From Umbilicaria muhlenbergii (Eukaryota > Ascomycota > Lecanoromycetes > Umbilicariales > Umbilicariaceae), in assembly GCA_000611775.1 (NCBI GenBank), contig KK106981.1, positions 8,479,431 through 8,543,430 of the forward strand: a DNA stretch of 64,000 nucleotides, written 5' to 3'. The translations under genes were made by a program, and so were the position numbers. The number at the start of each line of letters is the position of its first letter. Positions within the stretch are counted from its first letter, which is position 1. The notes beneath the pieces are model-generated. The model saw nothing but the letters and a program-made list of their open reading frames with translations, did no database searches and had not been told where the DNA came from. Shown here one piece after another: positions 58,441-64,000 of this stretch.

Positions 58441-60336
58441 TTGCGAATCCGCGCTTTGGCCCATGCGGCGAATCATCCAAATCGCCTTGCAGTCAACCCA
58501 GCATGTCCGACGTGTGGTCTTCAAACCCCTTCCGGGACCAGTGGCACGCCGCTTGTTGCACCAAACCAAGTGCCGACTTCTGTGGCACACGGAGGACGGG
58601 TCTTCCATAGCTTGGCTGAAGCAAGAGAAGAAACTGCTCTTGAGAGTAGAGGCTGGCATACGTTCCTGGAGTTGGTCCGGGATCTCCGACCCGGAGCAGT
58701 GCGGCTCACCGGGGCAGGTCCGCTTAACACCAGGCGGTCTAATCGCGTGGGCTCTCGCCTGTTAAAGTCGTGTGCATATCTCGGCATCTTTGTTGGCATC
58801 TTGATCTGTGGTATCCTCACTGCTCAGTTGGCTACTGATAGCACAGCCCTCTCCGCCTCTCCAGACTGTGGCATCTACGTACCCAATATTACGAGCGGCC
58901 TCGACGACACTTATCTGATAACTAAGCCATATGAATCCGATGCTCAGCTTGATAGTGCCGATTGGGCACGCAACTGCTTTCATACGGACGACGGTACGGA
59001 CGGGTGCAATTTCTTCGTTCAACAGTCGATCAGCTATACCGTGGAGCACAACGCCACTTGTCCCTTCCCTGACTACATGTGCTACGGAGGCGCCTCGAGT
59101 GCTTTGTCATTCTCCACCGGTGCGGTCAACGCGAGGGAGATTGGCGTCAATGCGCCTAGTACATGGGAGTTCGAGCGCAATACAACTTGTTCTCCATTAA
59201 ACATGAACGAAACGTTCATTCGACTCTCCAGAAATGGTAGAGAGTATACATTCAGCTACTACTACGGAGCCGGAGATGTATTCGGGGACCATTCCTGGGA
59301 AACAAAGTCCTACGGCACCAACCTAGGCCAATCGCCCTCTTACCTAGTCGGGTACATCCCCCCCCCCCCAACAATGCCCGCTTCATCCCCATCCCGTCCG
59401 TCCAGAACCCTCACTAACGATCAACGTCCCCACCAAACCAGGGCCCTCCGCACCGCCGACGCCGCAACCTGGGACCCCATCCCCGAACTCCAACCACCCC
59501 CCCACTCCACCACAACCATCGTCTTCATCCTCCCCCAAAAAATCTACTACCCCCGTCCCAGCACCGACCCCGTCTTCCCCGCCAACCGCCTGCGCCACCT
59601 CCCCGGCTCCCCAACCCCCTACTGGCTCTACACCCGCGGCCACGCCACCGTGCTCGCCTGCCTCGACTCCACCCGCTGGCGCGACCCGCTCGCCCCGGAC
59701 CCCGCGTGGCGCAGCCCGCGCGAGCCGCGCGCGCCTGTCGCGGATGCCCGCGTCGCGGGCGGGGTCGAACTGCTCTGGGCGGCGCTGCAGAATTCGAACA
59801 TGTACCAGACGCTCAGCGGGCGGCTGACGAGCGCGCTGGACGCGCAGCGGCTGCTGACGGGGTTTAGTTCGCGGCCGCTGGCGGAGGAGCAGTGGAAGGT
59901 TGAGGCGACGCAGTTGTTCGAGACGTCGCTGGCGCGGATTATGGTGGATGCGAGGGATGTGGCGCGCGGGGGGATGGCGAGGTATGCGGGGTATGGGAGG
60001 GTGGGGATGGGTGCAGGGATGTGCGAGGGGAGGTATTTGTTTAAGAGCGAGGGGTGGGTGAATGTGAGTGGAGGTGGGTCGTTGCTGGTTTTGGTGCCGT
60101 GTTTGCTTGTTGTTTTCTGCGCGATCCCGGTCGATGCGGAGAGGTTGGTGATGCCGGATTTGATACTGGGACGCTGGGCGCAGCCGTGCGCTGTTGCGGC
60201 GGTGGGGGGGGTTGTGGTTCTGGGGGAGGAGATTGCGTTGGTGGTTGGGAAGGTGGGTGGTGGGATGAGGCGGTTAGGACGGGCGTGCATACACGGGATT
60301 GTAGGGCTTGGTGATGCACTTCGGGGGTTCTGCTAG
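58441..60336 (+). CDS. Uncharacterised fungal membrane protein, 5' end unresolved
   Basis: The open frame has no ATG before the first membrane segment, so its start must lie in an unseen upstream exon; base 58441 is only the frame opening. A membrane helix (LLKSCAYLGIFVGILICGIL) is followed by LATDSTALSASPDCGIYVPN, an extracellular-looking Cys-rich region with several N-glycosylation sequons, and WDPIPEL ... TIVFILPQKIYYPRPSTDP ... HATVLACLD. A second helical part (NMYQTLSGRLTSALDAQRL, SLARIMVDARDVARG) and a C-terminal hydrophobic pair near SLLVLVPCLLVVFC complete it. This layout matches a large family of fungal multi-pass proteins of unknown function. An 11-C run at 59360-59370 is a potential slippage site. 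Base composition turns very GC-rich towards the 3' end. Confidence 0.7.
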   Translation: MRIRALAHAANHPNRLAVNPACPTCGLQTPSGTSGTPLVAPNQVPTSVAHGGRVFHSLAEAREETALESRGWHTFLELVRDLRPGAVRLTGAGPLNTRRSNRVGSRLLKSCAYLGIFVGILICGILTAQLATDSTALSASPDCGIYVPNITSGLDDTYLITKPYESDAQLDSADWARNCFHTDDGTDGCNFFVQQSISYTVEHNATCPFPDYMCYGGASSALSFSTGAVNAREIGVNAPSTWEFERNTTCSPLNMNETFIRLSRNGREYTFSYYYGAGDVFGDHSWETKSYGTNLGQSPSYLVGYIPPPPTMPASSPSRPSRTLTNDQRPHQTRALRTADAATWDPIPELQPPPHSTTTIVFILPQKIYYPRPSTDPVFPANRLRHLPGSPTPYWLYTRGHATVLACLDSTRWRDPLAPDPAWRSPREPRAPVADARVAGGVELLWAALQNSNMYQTLSGRLTSALDAQRLLTGFSSRPLAEEQWKVEATQLFETSLARIMVDARDVARGGMARYAGYGRVGMGAGMCEGRYLFKSEGWVNVSGGGSLLVLVPCLLVVFCAIPVDAERLVMPDLILGRWAQPCAVAAVGGVVVLGEEIALVVGKVGGGMRRLGRACIHGIVGLGDALRGFC

Positions 60337-61076
60337 GGACTAGCAAAGGGGGTGTGCCCTTTTGGTGGAGATGCTAAGGATGGAAGGCGTACACTGAGTG
60401 GGATTAGCTGGGGCGTTTGCTTTCTTTTCTGTATTTATAGATAGGTATTAGAAGGAACTGATACTGCAAGTGTTTACTCATTCTTACTAATCGAAACTAA
60501 TATTCATACACATCTTCTCTAACCCCTAGTTACTCCAACAGCTCACTGCATTCAGCCCTAATTTCAACCCCGCTCGGTGTTCTCACTCTCTAACCTAACT
60601 GCCTCTGACTGTACAAGTGATAGAAACTAGTATCATACATGATATCAGCGAACCTCGTGTCCATGTACAAACCGATACAATCTTATTAAATCCTATAGCA
60701 TATGACTGCACATATCCAACTTCCCCCCGCTCGAGTCCATCAGAATACAAAACCTCACCATCAAACACTACCATCACCATTCCGATCCCGAAAGCCTCCT
60801 CGCCGTTCCCATGCAACGACACTTCTCTCCAACAACCAAGCAGCGGTGCCAAAAAAAAAACCAGCGCTATCCGAACATCCACCTAAGTACCACACCTGTC
60901 TCAGTGCCGACTCTCGACCCCACACCCGCGCCGCACTAAATGGATGCCCGTACGTTATTTACTCAGTTGCACTATACTCCAGCCTGGGCCTCAGATGCGC
61001 GGCCCATCTCGCAACTCCCTCCCTTTCCTCGTTGCGGCGTCCCCGCAACCAAAACCCCCCAACAACGACAACACCC
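60337..61076. other. Convergent intergenic region
   Basis: 3' flanks of the membrane protein and P450 genes. Open frames here are compositional (Pro/Thr-rich). Nothing supported. Confidence 0.5.
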
Positions 61077-63507
61077 CTACTTCTGGGCCCCACCCTCCAC
61101 ACCCGCAAACGGCACCCCCCCCGGCACGACCCTCCACTGCCCCATTGCATCCAACACCCCCTCCCCCTCCCCCTGCACACCCCTCCACTCCCTCCGCACC
61201 AGCTCCTCCCGCCCCTTCCCTCTCACCTGAATCCGCGCCTCGAACTTCTCCGGCAAAACCAGCAGTCCCTGCGTGAGTCTCTCGATATCAACATCCGGCA
61301 CGTTTTCCTTTCCCCCGCCTTCTTCGTTGGTAGTGGTGGGGTGGGCGGGGTGCAAGACATCAAACGCCCACAGCAGCCGCGCGATGCCGAGGAAGAGGGA
61401 GCGGAGCGCGATGTGTTGGCCTTGGCAGAGGCGGCGGCCGGCGCCGAAGACGTGGTGGTCGCGGGAGAAGGAGGGGGCCGGGTCGGTGGCGGGTTGGACG
61501 GATGGGGGAGGGGTCGAGGCGTTGGGATGGGATGGAATGGGTGGATGGATAGGGCGGAGAGGCTGGGGGGGATAGAGTAGGGGAAATGAGAAGAAGAGAT
61601 GGGGAGGGTGATAACGTAGTGGTGGGGTGGGCGGGGTGCAAGACATCAAACGCCCACAGCAGCCGCGCGATGCCGAGGAAGAGGGAGCGGAGCGCGATGT
61701 GTTGGCCTTGGTGCATGTAGCGGTCGGGGTTGAAGACGCGGGGGGATGGGTGGAGCGAGGGGTCCATGTGGATGGCCCTGTTGGGGAGGGAGGAATGGAT
61801 TAGTTTGTTGGGATGGGATGGAATGGGTGGATGGATAGGGCGGAGAGGCTGGGGGGGATAGAGTAGGGGAAATGAGAAGAAGAGATGGGGAGGGTGATAA
61901 CGGGCAGGGGAAATGGGTAGGGGAATGATTAGAGCAAATTGGGAAATGGGCAGGGGAATGGGGAGGGGAAATTGGATAGTCAAGGCACGTACCAAACATT
62001 CAGCACAACACTCGCCCCCTTAGGAATCTTATACCCCATATACTCATCATCGCGAGTAGCCGCATGCGGAATCCCCAACGGCACAGTCGGCATCCAACGC
62101 AAGCTCTCCGTGATACAAGCGCGAATATACGGCAAATTCTGTTCATCGTCCATAGTGGGCAGACGGTCGGGACCGACGACGCGGTCGAGTTCTTCTTGGG
62201 CACGCGCCTGCACGTCGGGGAAGACGAGCATGGCTTGCACGAAGCCGACGAGGACGTTGGCTGTGGTCTCGGAGCCGGCTTCGAGCATGCTGCCGCTGAC
62301 GTAGGCGGCTAGGCTGTCGGAAATGGGGGAGATTTCTTGCGCTTTGATGAGGTCGACGCAGAAGCAGGGCTGGAAGGGGAACCGGGTTAGAAGGGTTGGT
62401 GGGGTGGTGGTGAAGGGGATGGGTGCGGGCTTACCTTGGCGGTGCCGTTCTTGATGGCGGTTTTGACGTTCATCCAGTGGTGCATGTAGAGCTCTTGTTC
62501 GTTCTCGTGGAGGCTTTTGGCGTAAGGGCGGAGGGGGACGCAGATGTCGGGGAGATGTCTCAGAATGGGATAGATGTCCAAGAGAGCGGCGCTGGCCAAG
62601 CTGCTGGCTTGGGACCACTTTTCTATACCCTGTTGTCAATTTCAGCACGCTTGAACAAGCCATTTCACATATATATAGGTGTAAATCACAGACATCAAAC
62701 AACTGTAATAGTCTCGGATCATCGACATGGGTCGTACGGAAACCATAGATCATTTGCGTGGTCAGCGAATGTGTGTAGCGGCGGATGTGGTCTACGAATC
62801 GGTCTGGCGTGTCGAGGAGATCGACGAGCATGCGCTTGGTTTCGAGGATTTGGTACGGGACGTAGGATTTGGCCGCGTTGACATGGAGGATATTGTGCAC
62901 CAACTTTCGGATCATGCGCCACGTGGGGCCGTATTTCTGGTGCGTGTTAGTTCACGGAGCGAGGCAGGCAATGACTGCGTTTCTAGAGGGCAGCTTTGTG
63001 GAAGATAACCACAGTTTGGTCCTCTGCCGACGTACCATGAGAACCATCCTCATTCCAGTGCTGATCAAGTCCTGTGATACATACGCGTCAGGTCGGTCAG
63101 AGTAGATGTCGCTGCGCTTGTCTAATAGATCCTTGACAGCTGTTTCTGACGAAAGGACGATGACTGTTTTGGTTCCCAGCATGAGCGAGTAAACCGGGCT
63201 ACGAGCTGTAAGCATTGAACCACACGGCGAACCGGACCGGGGAAGATATGGTTAAGGCATACCCGTATTCCTGAGCCCATTTCTGGAACTGGAGATGGCC
63301 ATCTCGTGAAGGCATCTATATGACGACGTCAGTAAGGTCCGAGCATGCTACATCGTTGACACAGACCTGGTGAAGATTTCCTAGAATTGGCAGCGTCGGA
63401 GGGCCTGGGGGATAACCCGCAGGCCTCCGCCCAACCCGTAGAAGTTTGACGGCCCCAACGACAAGCACCAGCACAACCGTGACAACAGCAAGTGGAGGCA
63501 GAGCCAT
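61077..63507 (-). CDS. Cytochrome P450 (E-class), interrupted at the haem exon by a tandem duplication
   Basis: Exons in transcript order: 63507-63367, 63315-63263, 63198-63036, 62936-62694, 62629-62435, 62369-61993, then from 61777. The N-terminal anchor MALPPLAVVTVVLVLVVGAV is followed by the hinge YPPGPPTLPILGNLHQ. The C-helix has KYGPTWRMIRK, the I-helix MLEAGSETTAN, the K-helix ESLRW (ExxR), and the PERF-like motif is RVFNPDRYM. Directly after RYM the frame runs into a copy of post-haem sequence (QGQHIALRSLFLGIARLLWA). The haem motif itself, HHVFGAGRRLCQGQ, lies about 200 bp further on (about 61460-61420) after repeated intron-like sequence. As assembled no splice path joins the two. If real, the gene is inactive; if an assembly error, it is a normal monooxygenase of the PKS neighbourhood. 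The C-terminus ends near 61077. Confidence 0.8.
61330..61902. repeat. 286-bp tandem duplication with unrelated cores
   Basis: Two units at offset 286 bp share about 96 bp at their start (61330-61425 = 61616-61711) and about 96 bp at their end (61521-61616 = 61807-61902), apparently without a mismatch. Their middle 95 bp (61426-61520 versus 61712-61806) are unrelated: one carries the P450 haem motif, the other the preceding exon with FNPDRYM. Confidence 0.92.
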
Positions 63508-64000
63508 CTTTTGTTCTGACTATTGGAACGCAAACCGAAGAACGAGACAGGTGAATAAATGGAGGAGGGATTAATCAACAGCCCAGCCGATGAAGAGACA
63601 AGAGCGCAGTAGTTGAGAGGAAACAATTCCATCATTGGCATTATATATATCGCGCACCCGTCTCTGTAATAATGTCTCCATCTGCCAATGGAGGTGGCAT
63701 GAATAATACACCCTACTCCCAAACGCACTCTACGGCCAACCATATTGCCTCCTCGAGGTGCGCTCTGCACAGTCAGCCGGAATGACCAAACGCCGTGGAG
63801 GATTCTTCTCCACAAAATCCCAGTGTGGATTGCGGGGTGGCAGGCAGGGTCTCAGATGCAGCAGAGCGAGGAAGGGTCGAGATCAACGGCGGTTTCGCCT
63901 ATCAAAAACCCGCGAGTAATCTGTGCAACGCGCCACAGGCCTCGCCAAGGAAGAATCATGTACAGTCAGCCTCTAGGGTTGTATGAGATCTGCATTGTAT
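63508..64000. other. Upstream of the P450 gene to window end
   Basis: P450 promoter side; contains a short TATATATAT stretch at about 63640-63650. No further gene is supported. Confidence 0.45.

Noticed and set aside
60702-61580. Plus-strand open frame opposite the P450 3' half
   Set aside because: Pro/Thr-rich antisense shadow of the P450 gene and its C-rich flank.
1-64000. tRNA or rRNA genes
   Set aside because: I looked for cloverleaf-type A/B boxes and rRNA signatures and saw none I could support by eye; a covariance-model scan would be decisive.

Overview
This is 64 kb of a filamentous ascomycete (Pezizomycotina) nuclear chromosome. The evidence is many short GT..AG introns (about 45-105 bp, with a few longer), fungal-type NLR genes, a reducing polyketide synthase, LysM proteins and a Copia-type LTR element. 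A dothideomycete is my best guess, but that is inference.

Layout. 1-26.9 kb is mostly conserved housekeeping sequence: elongation factor 2 (5' end cut by the window), an RBM26/27-Rmn1-like RNA-binding protein, a disordered Ser-rich protein, the ribosome-biogenesis GTPase BMS1, a tiny four-exon Pbi2-like proteinase inhibitor and a mitochondrial PDK/BCKDK-type kinase. Two neighbouring but unrelated NLR genes interrupt it: NB-ARC-TPR at 7.5-10.6 kb and NACHT-ankyrin at 11.7-14.9 kb.

27-44 kb is accessory sequence. It holds a conserved fungal protein with a possible nuclease-like motif, a minisatellite, a CK1 paralogue, and then a decay zone (30.5-40.3 kb). The zone contains a full-length but dead SPX-ankyrin-GDPD gene (Gde1 type), a dead multi-LysM secreted protein gene, a very young 1.2-kb Copia-type LTR element with identical LTRs, and a further broken gene. 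An intact uncharacterised gene and an SRPK-like kinase follow.

44-64 kb has a long stretch without genes, an Asp f 4-like secreted protein and a small putative secondary-metabolite locus. The locus comprises a nine-exon highly-reducing-type PKS (2,200 aa), a membrane protein of a fungal family and a cytochrome P450. The PKS keeps its KS, AT, KR and ACP residues, but its DH domain has lost both catalytic residues and its ER domain lacks the NADPH-binding glycine motif. It is therefore predicted to be only ketoreducing. The P450 is broken at its haem exon by a curious 286-bp tandem duplication whose two copies have unrelated cores; this is either an assembly error or a real rearrangement. A 182-bp MITE with TA target duplication lies between the PKS and the membrane protein.

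Exon coordinates come from reading splice signals and protein homology by eye. The coding lengths of the main spliced models (RBM26-like, both NLRs, BMS1, Pbi2-like, CK1, SRPK-like, PDK, PKS) divide by three, which supports them.
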